DNA from: Corylus avellana
Taxonomy: Eukaryota; Streptophyta; Magnoliopsida; Fagales; Betulaceae
Direction of reading: 5' to 3'
Length of the DNA stretch: 64,000 bases
Assembly (NCBI RefSeq): GCF_901000735.1
Contig: NC_081546.1
Coordinates: forward strand, 27,237,900 to 27,301,899
Both the position numbers and the translations under genes were made by a program. This document shows, piece by piece, positions 1 to 10,317 of this stretch. Positions within the stretch are counted from its first letter, which is position 1. The number at the start of each line of letters is the position of its first letter. The notes below the pieces were generated by a model, which worked only from the letters and a program-made list of their open reading frames with translations, did no database searches and was not told where the DNA came from.

Positions 1-157
1 TGTCATCCATAAAGGTGTTGATTCCCTTTTGACGCAAAGCTGCCCATAGATGAGCAGTGAAATTGTTGCGAGTATCTTCGCCTCTAAAACTCAAGAAGAC
101 ATCATAAGTACATGGATGGGTGGAAGAGTAAGAAGAGGAGGCTCCCTGGAAGGCCAT
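1..157 (-). CDS. TIR-domain disease-resistance (TIR-NLR) gene, first exon, cut by window edge
   Basis: The frame from the ATG at 157 stays open to the window edge and gives 52 residues. After a short Ser/Thr-rich leader (about residues 1-17) it enters the start of a TIR domain, with YDVFLSFRGEDTR at about residues 18-30, then NNFTAHL and KGINTFMDD. YDVFLSFRGEDTR is the family signature of plant TIR-NB-LRR immune receptors; TIR domains of this family act as NADases when pathogen effectors are sensed. The start fits because TNL proteins usually have a short leader before this motif. Only the beta-A/alpha-A part is inside the window, so I cannot tell whether the gene is intact, a TIR-only protein or a pseudogene. 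The next gene-like feature is the copia element about 2 kb away. Confidence 0.88.
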   Translation of the reverse strand, partial: MAFQGASSSYSSTHPCTYDVFLSFRGEDTRNNFTAHLWAALRQKGINTFMDD

Positions 158-932
158 GGAATAAATATTGAAGATAGGTGAAGAATTCAGAAATATGGAC
201 TCTTTTTAAAGTTGAATAGAGAAGTCCATTTTCCACACGCGGATGTAAGATGGGCAACTTCCTGGCAAAACCTATGCCGCGTTGCATCATCATATATATA
301 ACTACGCGTTTTGTCAAAAGAATCAAAAAAAGATTGAGAAACTTCTTGGCAACTCTTTTACGGCGTCGTATGCATTATGCATTGAAGGAGACTGATTTTG
401 GATGGTAAATTCATAAAATTGCACAAAATACAACAAGCATGGTGCACTTGAACAAGTATGTCAACCAATACATGTTAAGAGAATAATTTCTGCGTGGTCC
501 TAGCATAAATTCGTTATTTTGTGCATGCCCTCCAATAATAGATTAACACCTTAACTTAGTATAACTACTTAAGAAAAGAAAGTAAATATATCAAATCACA
601 TCAAAATTTACTAGAAATTAAAAAATTTCACCTTCAATATATGGATGTAATCTAGTGTGTTTGTTTTGTCTTTTTCTTAAGTCGTACTAATTTAAGGTGT
701 AAATCTCTCATTGGATGGTACAAAATGATGAGTTTGTGTCACAAACTCATAGAAGCTGCTCTCATCAAATATTAAACCTCATTTCTAACCAAATAACAAT
801 TAAAACTCTACTAGATATTCAAATGAAATGAAAACAATTTATTTGACGATCCAACTTTTATTTTGTTGTATTATATATAGTCACATTATTTAAAAAATTT
901 AAATGATATGATAACATATTCATCACCGTATG

Positions 933-968
<36 letters not shown>

Positions 969-1240
969 GTTGAAGATACTCATTTGGGAACTATAAATTC
1001 AAGAATATGGCATGAAAATAGGGACATATGAAAATAAGTACTATGAAAATATATGCCAAAATTAGCTTGAAGAAACTTTCATTGACGAAACATTCTCAGG
1101 CATACCACAACCCCATATTACATTATCACAGATTTCAATTTGACAATTATAGGAAGTGGTTCTAAACCTAAGAACGAATTACATGAAGAGCGAGGATGCT
1201 ATAAAGAAAGATAAAAAGTTGAACACCAGAGATGGTCATG
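158..1240. other. AT-rich upstream region of the TIR gene
   Basis: I see no coding exon here. It should hold the promoter of the minus-strand TIR gene. A pure (AT)n run lies at about 939-966. The rest is unremarkable AT-rich spacer. Confidence 0.5.
939..966. repeat. (AT)n microsatellite
   Basis: Uninterrupted alternating TA of about 28 bases in spacer; likely length-polymorphic. Confidence 0.9.
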
Positions 1241-1680
1241 GACTGTCGGAGAATAATGATGAAAGAAGACGGCCAACAGTATCAAAGAGAATGAATAAGT
1301 AATGATGAATAGCATTTAATGAAGGAATACAAAACAATAATGATCCCAAAACAAAGCATTAAAGAATTTGCCAGATGGGCTATTCAACTCAACCAACAAG
1401 AATGAAGGAAGAAAGAAGGAAATAGAATGAAATGGAAGAGGGAATGAAAGAAGGAAAGCCTGAATGGAAGGAATTAAAGAAACCTGGACCCACATAAACC
1501 ACACCACACAGGGAAGAAATGGAATGGAATGAAGGAAATGGAATGAATGGAATGGAATAATGGAATGGACCAATGGAAAGACGGAAGAAGAAACAAATGG
1601 ATAAATGGAATAAAGAACAAATGGGAAACAAATTAAATGAACAAAGAAGGAATAACGAATGAGACAAAACCTACAATTTA
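1240..1680. repeat. Purine-rich GGAAT/GAA-type degenerate repeat
   Basis: The plus strand is almost all A and G with regular T. It is built from variants of TGGAATGGAA, GGAATGAA and GAAGGAAAG, densest at about 1518-1570. The minus strand shows open frames through this stretch, but they are Phe/Ser/Pro/Leu-rich low-complexity products of the repeat and not genes. The composition resembles simple GGAAT-type satellite sequence. Confidence 0.7.
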
Positions 1681-1871
1681 AAGGCCATCACCTGATAAGA
1701 ATGACACCTGAGTAAAGGAAGTTTTTTGGGGGGAGGGTTTGACATGGTGAAGAGTAATACTATGTATCCACTTTTTATAAAGAAAAAACATTTCATTCTG
1801 TTAGAGAATAGCAATGTGGGACAAAACCCCACTTATGTAGAAAGACAAGAGAGAGGGACTCCCATTTATGA

Positions 1872-1984
1872 GCAATAGTCAAATTGTAATTAGAGTAAAC
1901 CACACGATTTGCATTATAATTCTAAAATGAAGGTGTTAACCACATGATCTATTATAATTCTAAAATGAATAGTCAAATTGTAAT
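1872..1984. repeat. Local direct duplication
   Basis: The string AGTCAAATTGTAATTAGAG followed by TAAAC occurs at about 1877 and again at about 1970. ATTATAATTCTAAAATGAA also occurs twice between them. This is a small partial duplication in AT-rich spacer with no coding content. Confidence 0.7.
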
Positions 1985-2247
1985 TAGAGTAAACATATAT
2001 ATTGCCCTAAAACTACCACTTCATTCTCAATGTCATCCTCCCTCCCAACCACCAATTGTGTCGATGTCATTTTTAACTATCAAAAAAATGTCAATGTTCT
2101 CGTCAAGGCCAACAAAAATAAACAAATGACCTTAAACAAATTTCAATAAGACAAAAGTATTCTTATAAATTTGAAAATAAATAAATAAATAAATAAAAAA
2201 TAAAACAAAACAAAACAAAACAAAAAGTGGTCAAAAGATAACTATTT

Positions 2248-2556
2248 TGTAAGAAAAAAAGTTGACCAAGCATTTTGAAAGTCAAAAGATTACCCTTTCG
2301 TCTGGTAGAAAAAGACAACAGAAAGATAATTGTGGAGAAGAAATTTGTATTTCTGATGTATGTTCAATTGTATAATGGAATGACCTATTTATAGTTGAAT
2401 GAGACCCTAAAAGAAAGGAAATACAATAATTACAAAATAATACAATAATTACAAAATAAAGTAACTTGCAAGAAAACAATATCTAGAAGGAAATTAACTT
2501 GGCAACCAAGCCAAGAGTAGGGACCAAGCAAAGAGAGGATTCATAATATTCTAACA
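2248..2556 (-). repeat. 3' LTR of the copia element
   Basis: Read on the minus strand it begins TGTTAG at 2556, directly after a purine tract, and plausibly ends CTTACA at 2248, giving TG...CA ends and about 309 bp. An LTR-type TATA box (TATAAATA, minus strand) lies at 2393-2386. The right boundary is firm because the polypurine tract abuts it. The left boundary is inferred from the TG dinucleotide and the short inverted repeat and could be off by tens of bases. A 19-bp tandem repeat (AATACAATAATTACAAAAT) is inside at about 2420-2459. No matching 5' LTR was found to the right. Confidence 0.65.
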
Positions 2557-2568
2557 TCCCCCCTCAAA
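2557..2568 (-). other. Polypurine tract of the copia element
   Basis: On the minus strand the sequence TTTGAGGGGGGA immediately precedes the TGTTAG that starts the LTR. This is the usual plant Ty1-copia arrangement, where this tract primes plus-strand DNA synthesis. Confidence 0.85.
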
Positions 2569-2583
2569 CTCTAGGGGGCGAAG

Positions 2584-3045
2584 TCAACTTGAGTTTGGAG
2601 ATAAGATCAGTGAGTCGACCCGGTGGATGAGATTTGGTAAAGATGTCAGCCAATTGATCTGCAGAGATGACAGAATGAAGATGTAAAATACCTTGCTGAA
2701 GATGATGGTGGATGAAATGACAATGAATCTCGATATGTTTTGTGCGCTCATGGAAAACATCATTCTGAGCAATCTGTATGGCACTCTGATTGTCACAATA
2801 AATATGAGAACTAGTGGACTAAGAAACACCCATGTCGAACAAAAGCCATCATAACCAGAGAAGTTCAGATGTAGTGTCAGCAAGAGCATGATACTCAGCT
2901 TCAGTACTAGATCTAGCAACAATAGATTGTTTCTTACTGCACCATGAAATTAGAGAAGTGCCAAGTAAGAAACAATATCCAGTGGTAGAGCAACGATCAG
3001 TAGGATCAGCAGCCCAATCAACATCAGAGTAGGCTCGGAGCTCAA
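2584..3045 (-). pseudogene. Copia RNase H remnant
   Basis: In a frame shifted relative to the reverse transcriptase, the minus strand reads [10 protein letters not shown], then [19 protein letters not shown], then YCDNQSA. These carry the Asp, Glu and Asp catalytic positions of copia RNase H. Two in-frame stops break it: TGA at 2851-2849 (Arg expected) and TAG at 2821-2819 (Gln expected). Confidence 0.85.
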
Positions 3046-4938
3046 GAGATAAATACCATGAAACATAGTGCCCATGACATAGCGCAAAATGCGAAGAACA
3101 TCAACATAATGAGTAGATCGAGGTGCACTCATAAATTGACTCACCAAATGAATAGCATAGGCAATATCAGGCCGTGTAATAGTAAGATAAATGAGACTAC
3201 CTACTAGTTGCCTGTAGAGAGTAGCATCTGATAAAGGCTCACCATCTATGGCTAGAAGTTTGACATTGGTCTCAAGGGGGCTGCTCGCTGTTTTACTGTC
3301 TGTCAGACATGCTCGGGAAAGCAGATCAGATGCATATTTGGCTTGAGAGAGATAATAACCATCATTACTCGAGGTAACCTCAAGACCAAGGAAGTAGTTG
3401 AGTGTCCCCAAGTCCTTCATTTCAAAATTTTGGTTAAGGAAGGATTGAGGATCACGGATGCCTGAAATGTCATCACCAGTAATAATCATATCATCTACAT
3501 AAAGAAGGATAAGGATAGTACCATTATCAGTAGTCCAAAGAAAGAGAGCTGAGTCATAAGAACTAGAAACAAAGCCTTGTTGAGCAACTACAGAATTGAA
3601 CTTGGCAAACCAAGCACGAGGAGCCTGCTTGAGACCATAAAGTGCCCAACGGAGTCTGCAAACTTTGTGCGGCGGATGGTGATAGCCAGGTGGAGGGTGC
3701 ATATAGACTTCTTCTGTAAAATCACCATTGAGAAATGCATTTTTAACATCCATCTGAAATAATTGCCAATGACGAACAACAGCAACTACAAGTAAGGATC
3801 TAACAGAGGTCAATCGAGCAACAGGAGCAAAAATCTCCTCATAGTCAATACCATACTCCTGAGTAAATCCTTTCGCAACAAGACGAGCCTTATAGTGTTC
3901 CACAGATCCATCTGCACGAGTTTTAATTTTATAAACCCACTTACATCCCACTGCAAACTTCCCAGGAGGCAAATCCACCAAGTCCCATGTATGGGTTTTA
4001 GAGAGGGCATCTAGTTCATCAGACATAGCTTTGTGCCAAAGAGGGTCAACACTAGCCTCACGATAAGAGTGAGGTTCGTGAAGAGTAGCAACAACAGAAA
4101 AACAATGATAATCATGGAGATGAGCAGGTGGTGCTCTTACCCTATCAGACCGACAATGTTCATGAGAAGGCTCAGGAGTGTGTGATGCAGCAGGAGGATC
4201 CATAGTCGAATTAGGCAAATTAGAAGCAGCCGTAGAAGGTTCGTCCAATGAGCTTGAGTTATCTGCAGATAATCTAGGAAATAAGACAATAGAGGGGTCA
4301 GTGAAGACAGGAGAATATGCAGAGGAGGAATGCGGAAAAGACATTTGACTAGTGAACATTTTATGTTCCCAAAACTCCACATGGTGAGAGATCCTAAGTC
4401 GTCGGGCAATGGGGTCATAGTAGCGATAACCTTTTTGAGTGATGCCATAACCAAGGAAGCAACACAAGGGAAAGCGGGGTTCAAGTTTAGTACGCTCATG
4501 TGGAGGAAGAGTGACAAAGCAAATACAACCAAAGACGCGAAGCAAAGAATAGTTAGGTATGCTACCATACAAGCGCGCATAAAGAGTTTGGTTGTGAAAA
4601 GTCGGGGAAGGTACACGATTAATCATGTAAATAGCAGTGAGAGCAGCCTCACCCCAAAAGCGTTCAGGAAGTGAGGCAGAGATGAGAAGAGCTCTTACAG
4701 TGTCTAAGATGTGACGATGTTTGCGCTCTGCATGCCCATTTTGCTGAGAAGTGTAAGGACAAGAGCGATGAGAGAGGGTCCCATTTTGTTTTAAAATTTT
4801 TTGAAAAGATTTCTCATTATATTCCCTAACATTATCTGAACGAAAAATTTTGATGGTACGAGAAAATTGGGTTTGTACCATTTGATGAAAATTTTGATAA
4901 ACTTGAGTGAGTTCAGAGCGATGCTGTAATAAATATAT
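2950..4938 (-). pseudogene. Copia integrase C-terminal part and reverse transcriptase
   Basis: An uninterrupted frame covers the second and third integrase catalytic residues (Asp in FRSDN; Glu in QQNGHAERKHRH) and then the whole reverse transcriptase. Marker motifs are FTQEYGIDYEEIFAPVARL, QMDVKNAFLNGD, LYGLKQAPRAWF and the YVDD active site in LLYVDDMIITGDD. The Ile-Ala-Tyr-Ala-Ile and VMGTMFHGI segments mark the connection to RNase H. At about 3045 a one-base indel throws the frame off, so the last 30 or so residues of the open frame are out of phase with the RNase H homology. Confidence 0.93.
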
Positions 4939-5610
4939 TCAAGTATAATGAGAATAATCATCAAGAAAAATAACAAAATAGCGAGATCCCCCCTTAGTGG
5001 GAACAAGGGCAGGGTCCCAAATATCAGAATGAACCAAATCAAATGGTGCAGAAAATGAAGACTCACTTTTATTAAAAGATAAATGTGTTTGTTTTCCAAT
5101 ATGACAAGAAACACAATCAAAAGATTTTACATCTACTGATCCTATATGACCTTGAGATGCAAAAAGTTGGACATGTGGTAGAGAGGCATGACCCAAACGT
5201 GAATGCCATAAGTTGGAAGAAGCAGTGAGTGTTTTGACAGCAGCTGCTAAGTGAGTAGGAGTTTGCAAGAATGAAAGCTCAAAAAGACGTCCAATCTTAC
5301 GGCCGGTCCCAATTAGTTGACCCGTCTGTGGATCCTGCACATCAACACCCCTGTTAGAAAATGTCAACTCCAAACCTAGTTCACAAAGTTGGCCAACTGA
5401 AAGAAGATTTAATGACAATTGGGGAACAAGATATGTGTTATCAATAGACAAATTAGGTGAAGAAATAGACCCACTGTGACTAACAGGTAACCTAGAACCA
5501 CCGGCAGTATAAATGACAAGGTTGGGAGAAAGGGCAGACTTTTGGGAAAATAAAGTGGAGTCATGGGTCATATGACTACAACAAGCAGAGTCGATGAATC
5601 ATGAATTTTT
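4939..5610 (-). pseudogene. Copia protease and integrase N-terminal region
   Basis: The protease active-site block FIDSACCSHMT lies at about 5598-5569, with a TGA at 5601-5599 where Trp normally precedes it. Downstream come the integrase zinc-binding region (WHSRLGHASLPH, then CVSCHIGKQ) and the first catalytic Asp in DLVHSDIWDPA. The frame stops at TGA 4941-4939, where the family has a Trp in DDYSxYTW. Translation in the same frame resumes directly beyond it. Confidence 0.88.
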
Positions 5611-5779
5611 ACCTGATGTGACAGACAAGGCAGTAGAGGAACGAGACAGAACCTGATGGATTAGTGCCTCAACGTTAGATGCAGTGAGAGCAGAGGATTG
5701 AGATTCGTTCTTAGTGTAAGATGCAGGTGCAGAGGAACCAGATGAAACAACTGCGGCTGTTTGTTGGAAAGGAGCTCAT

Positions 5780-5880
5780 GACTGACGTCTGTTTTAGAGC
5801 TTATAGCAATTAGCAATAGAGTGACCATGCTGCTTGCAATAGTTGCAAATTAACTTCATGGAAGAAGATTGTGGTGTGGA
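5780..5880 (-). pseudogene. Copia nucleocapsid CCHC zinc knuckle
   Basis: On the minus strand the frame reads CNYCKQHGHSIANC, a complete C-x2-C-x4-H-x4-C retroviral-type zinc knuckle, just after the gag core. It is followed by two stops in the same frame, TAA at 5796-5794 and TGA at 5778-5776, at positions where Gln and Trp codons would be expected. Confidence 0.85.
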
Positions 5881-5961
5881 TCGTCTAGGAGGAAATTTAG
5901 GAACACTCTGAGGTGTAGAAGCGACAGCCATATCTGGAGATTGCAAGTGCATAGTGGACCG

Positions 5962-6515
5962 TCAAGTCTCTTCAGAAATAAGTTCTGCTACAGTAGCTTC
6001 CAATGTGGGAAGAGGATTGCGGTGTAAAAGAGAAGCCCGAGTGGGTTCAAAATCCGCACGAAGAGCCATCATAAAATGCATAAACTTCCGACGATCCCTA
6101 TACTTTGCAAATATTTCTACATCTTCAGGATGCTTCAGTTGAGGATCTGCAGTGGATAATTGCTCCCAAAGACTATTAGTTTGAGAATAAAAATCAGCAA
6201 TAGACTGACCTGGCTCTTGACGTGTCTGATAAAGTTTAGTTTCAATCTGAAACTCAAGTGAGGCATCATAAGTACAATTGTATCGTTTTGCTAAAAATTC
6301 ACAGGCAGCCTTTGCATTCCCAAGCTTGGGGAGCAAACTATGGATGGAAGGAACTGAAGTATTGATAAACCAAGAAAGAATCTGATAATTTGCACTATCC
6401 CAATCTTCAAATTGACTGGCAAATTTGTCGGCTGACTCACCTTCTTTTTGTGTGGGTGCAACAGTTTCTCCACAAATATAACGCCATAATCTCCTCCCTC
6501 TTTTTTTTTCGGAAA
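5962..6515 (-). pseudogene. Copia gag fragment
   Basis: The region encodes the UBN2-like copia gag core. Marker segments are WRYICGE, SWFINTSVPSIHSLLPK, FLAKRYNCT, IADFYSQTNSLWEQL and FMMALRADFEPTRASLL. The open frame formally reaches an ATG at 6621, but the residues before RRLWRYICGE do not resemble gag. The N-terminal part that normally carries the substrate-like WS motif is therefore lost. The frame ends at a TGA (5964-5962) where an Arg codon CGA is expected; reading continues in the same frame to the zinc knuckle and protease. Confidence 0.85.
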
Positions 6516-7092
6516 ATAAAAAAATATATATTAAATAAATAAACTTGTGGGTAGTAATTCGGTGTGGCGAAGGTGCAGGTGCAGCCTCAGGGAACGATCT
6601 AGTGTGGTGCACGCACAACAACTATGGTGCACCCACTAGCAGGGATCCAGTGCGACGCTGTACACAGCAGCTAAGATAGACTAGCGGGCAGGGATCCTGT
6701 GTGGCACAGCACTGTAGACCTGGCACGTGTGGCGCGTGATTTTCACACTCAGACAGAGTGTCCGGCGCGTGACGGCGCGTTCTGAGTGGTAGTGGCGTGT
6801 GGTAGATTTCGTTTCGCACAAATATTCCGATTTTGAACAGCAAGACCTTTACAACTTCCGTCACATACAAAAAAAACTAATTATAACCGCAACAAGCGTT
6901 TGGTGTATTGTTGAAATAGAAAGAACCACCAAAAAGAACGTCGTTGGTTAGCATAATACATTAATCCTAATGGCCAAATGAGAGTGATTGATTGTGACTT
7001 TCAATCACTTAAGGGATTAACTTCTCCCGATCCAGAAGATAATTTTGATACACAAGTAGCCGTTTGCTTGGTGTATTGTGACTTCTAGGTTT
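6516..7092. other. Sequence upstream of the truncated copia element
   Basis: A GC-richer patch at about 6560-6800 contains several GCGCGTG/GGCGCG motifs (minus strand CACGCGCC) and has no gene-like frame. The words CGTTTGGTGTATTG and CGTTTGCTTGGTGTATTG appear at about 6897 and 7063, a possible direct repeat around an insertion. It could be divergent copia 5' leader or a different element; I cannot decide. Confidence 0.3.
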
Positions 7093-8027
7093 TAGGCCTG
7101 GGTATCGGTCAAAACGGTCCGGTTAAGGACCTTATCGGTTATTAACCGATAATTTTCGGTTAAACAGTTTATTAACCGATACCGAACCAATAAGAATTTT
7201 AACCGATAATTTCGGTTAAAACGGTACATGGTTAAACGGTCCGGTTAAACCGGTTAACCGATTTAACCGAGAGCTTTATATTGATTTATTTTGTTGGGCC
7301 AAAAACCAAAAATGAGTTTTTTTGACTTTTGAGAGCCCAAATACTTTTTGTTGGGCTAAAATAATTTATTAAAAATGAGTTGTTTTAGGGATCAAATACT
7401 TTTTGTTGGGACCCAAATATTTGTTTTTTGGGCTAAAAATTGAAACTTTTTTATATTGATCCACTTCAACATTTTTTTTTTTAATATTATAAAATACATT
7501 TTTTCAAAGCAAATGGACTAATTAACATAATGAATGCTAATTAGACTAGCAAAACTAGTTAATGAAAAATGCTTTTACCAAAGGCAAAGAAATCTCATCA
7601 AATGCCATCACTTAAAAAAAAAACATCAAACCTACCCAAACTCAAATTAAAATAAAATTCATTAATGAATAATAAACAAAGTATTAACTAATTAAAGTCA
7701 CTTAGCAAAAGGAAAATAAGTCATGGGCAACACCATTACACAAATTCGGAAACCTGTGTCACTTGTGGGAATTTGGAAACCTCTCTAAAAGACTAAACGG
7801 CGCCGTTTTGGGACTAGGACTTAAAAAAAAAAAAAAATTCCGGTTTCTTATCGGTTAACCGGTTAACCGATAAGAACCGCTTAACCGGACCGGACCGGAC
7901 CGGACCGAATTCCGGTTTACTTTTTTTAACCGATAAGGATATCGGCATATCGGCTACGGTTTATATCGGTTCGGTCGAAGCCGGTAGACGGCCGGTTAAA
8001 CGGTAACGGTTAATTTGCCCACCCCTA
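7093..8027. mobile_element. Non-autonomous hAT-like element with ACCGGTTAA terminal repeats
   Basis: Both ends carry inverted blocks of GGTTAAACGG, TTAACCGATAA and CGGTTAACCG. The left end starts TAGGCCTGGGTATCGG. The right end, reverse-complemented, starts TAGGGGTGGGCAAATTAACC, a terminus common in plant hAT-like elements. The interior (about 7290-7450) has three copies of a TTTTTGTTGGG word. It also contains the perfect 14-base palindrome AAACGGCGCCGTTT (7795-7808). There is no transposase frame. Possible degenerate flanking duplication: TTCTAG(GT) at 7083-7090 and TTCTAG(CA) at 8033-8040. Confidence 0.65.
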
Positions 8028-8763
8028 TAAATGTTCTAGCAATTTTCTACTTAATTGTAAGATAGCTTATGTGAATTTTTGTTTACTCAAAAAAATTTTA
8101 GATTGTTCAACTATTTATTCGTGCATATAAGTTTCATAGAAATTCTTTCACCATTACTATCCGAATTGTGTAAAACTGTTGAACATCTCAAACCGATCAA
8201 AGCCACTCATTTTGCTTTCATGATTTTATAAGAGATACCAGCATTTTGATTAGGATTAGCAATTTATGATATGATTCGTGAACTTTACATAAACTCAACA
8301 CAAAAATAAAATATTATGGTTGAAGAGTCTGACTCGTTTAATTAAATTGATTGGATTAGAGTTGACTTACATAATCTTATCCTCATGCCTTAACATAATC
8401 AAAACTCTAACACACAAACACCAATTGACACTTAAAAAGTATGAGTAAAGTAATAGATTCTTTAATTATTATTTTTTTCTTAAACGTAGGAAAAAAAAAT
8501 TAAAAAATTTATGCAAAAGACGTTTTTTAGTGTTTCCTAATCAAGAAAAACCCAAAATAAGCAAAAATAGCTTTGTTTCAAGAAAAATTTAAGGAAAGCG
8601 CCGTTTAGTCTCTACTCCCATGGCTGAACAACTGAAAACAAAAATCACCCCCAATGTATCCATTCATTTCCCACCAAACCCACCTCCTTCAAAGTTCAAA
8701 CACTTCAATCTGACAACACCACCCAGCACTGAGCACACATACCCCCGCTAAAACCCTAAACCA
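8028..8763. other. Spacer and NUP43 promoter region
   Basis: Mostly AT-rich spacer. A segment at about 8265-8400, containing GTTTAATTAAATTGATTGGATTAGAGTTGACT, resembles the TTTAATTAAAT repeat family seen elsewhere in the window. The last 150 bases become C-rich and lack a clear TATA box, as expected for a broadly expressed gene's 5' leader. Confidence 0.4.
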
Positions 8764-10254
8764 ATGGCCATTACGGGCGGTGCCTTCCCAGAGCGTCCAC
8801 AAATCCATAGACTCCCACAACCCCATTACATCGACGCCGTCCGGTGGCTCCCTCAGCTCTCCGCCTTCGATCGCTTTGCCGTCCTCGCTCTCTCCTCCCC
8901 CTCCCCCTCCCCAAATCTACTCCCTCGACCCCCAAACCCTAACCCTAGCCCCACAGTCCTCCTGGGCCCCACCCTCCCGGGTTTCCTCGCTCAGAACCTC
9001 CCGGACCCAGACTCACCAGCCCCTCATCGCAGCCGGCACCGTCTCCGGTTCGCTCCACGTCATCTTCGCCAACGCCGTCGACGCCTCGATGGAATCGGAG
9101 CTCTCTGTGCCGGAGAAGGACCTCCATGCCGGGCCGGTGTCGTGCGTGGACGTGATGGACGGCGCCGCCGAGTGCGTTAGCGTTGGAGAGGACGGCCGGG
9201 TCAATCTGGTGAGCGTTTCGGGCTCCCGGTTGGGTGTCCGGCGGGTTTTTGATAGCGAAGGGTTGGTTTCGTATACGGCGGCGAAATGGGCGTCGCCGAC
9301 TGAGTTTGTCACCGGTGGGTATGGTTTTGGCCTTCAGTGGTGGGATCAGCGGAGGCCCGGCGGGGCGGTTTCTCAGTTCAAGGCCAACTGGTAAGTAATG
9401 CTTGTTTCTTATAGCGTTTCTTTTGTAGAAAGCTTGCTGAGTTAATGTGAATTCGGCAATAGGTGAAACAAACGCTTTATGTAAATTTGACCTTGTATTA
9501 TAAGATTTGGTGCATGAATCAATAATTCAAGACTCGAAATTGAACTTGTTAAAAATATTGCCTGAATGTGTGGAAGAGCTGATATTTTAGGATGTTGACT
9601 GCGCAAAAGATTTTCCAGGTCAGAAGTGTGCTCGTTAACTCGTTGCTCGTATTTGTTTAGGTATTACTAGGCCTGGAAAAACATATTAAGTCGTGTGAAC
9701 TTCAGATTTGGGTCTGGCGTGGATTGGTTAGTTAATGAAAACTGAAAAGGATGATGAGATAAGTACTGGGATGCTTAATATAATCTGAAAATTTATTGGG
9801 CTGAGACTTGACAGGCATTGTTTCGTATGTATCTTACGAAGTGGTCATTGCCTAGTGGTTATTTTTCGTAGGTGGTTAACACTAGGGATATTCACTTTCA
9901 AGTTTATGTATCAAATATATGTATTCATGTATTTATGATGGTGTTTTGATTATGTGGGACTTAAGGGTGGAGAAGTTAGGCATGTGTGTGAGTGATTTCG
10001 ACTTGGCTGTAATTCTGATAGGGTGGTGGTTCTTGCCTTGATGTTTTGGGGTGTAGTAGGGGGTTCTTACTCTTTCTAGTCAGGTGTTGGCGCCTTACCC
10101 TTTTAATAAAAAAATTTGATTACTTATAATAAAAAAAAAAAGTGATGGTATTTAAATATTTTTGTATGTGGGGGGATGGATGTGCAGATAAGGATGGGTT
10201 GTTTTTGTGTGACGAATTCTTAGTGGCATTAGGCATTTGATTTGGTTAAAACAC

Positions 10255-10317
<63 letters not shown>

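Larger units (their letters stand above)
2557..6515 (-). mobile_element. Ty1-copia retrotransposon, internal region, 5'-truncated and decayed
   Basis: The order on the minus strand is gag, CCHC knuckle, protease, integrase, reverse transcriptase, RNase H, purine tract, LTR. Integrase before RT defines Ty1-copia. From about 6515 to 3050 all domains lie in one frame, broken only by stop codons. The 5' LTR, primer-binding site and gag N-terminus are missing: homology starts abruptly at about 6515 with RRLWRYICGE, preceded by unrelated sequence. The element opposes the NUP43 gene and lies between it and the TIR exon. Confidence 0.93.

Noticed and set aside
1316..1667. Two minus-strand frames rich in Phe, Ser, Pro and Leu
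   Set aside because: They are readings of the purine-rich GGAAT-like repeat and have low-complexity composition in overlapping frames.
1800..2247. TGTTAGAGAATAGC at 1799 as the start of another LTR
   Set aside because: It resembles an LTR start, but I could not find a matching CA end, TATA box or target duplication.
3577..4674. Plus- and minus-strand frames overlapping the copia polymerase
   Set aside because: Out-of-phase shadows of the reverse transcriptase/integrase frame, which has clear domain motifs.
6622..6870. 82-codon minus-strand frame upstream of gag
   Set aside because: Cys/Pro/Arg-rich with no copia or other family resemblance; it reads through the GCGCGTG-rich patch.
8780..8910. 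Alternative NUP43 start at 8780
   Set aside because: It would avoid the frameshift, but its N-terminal residues do not match NUP43, whereas the frame from 8764 does.
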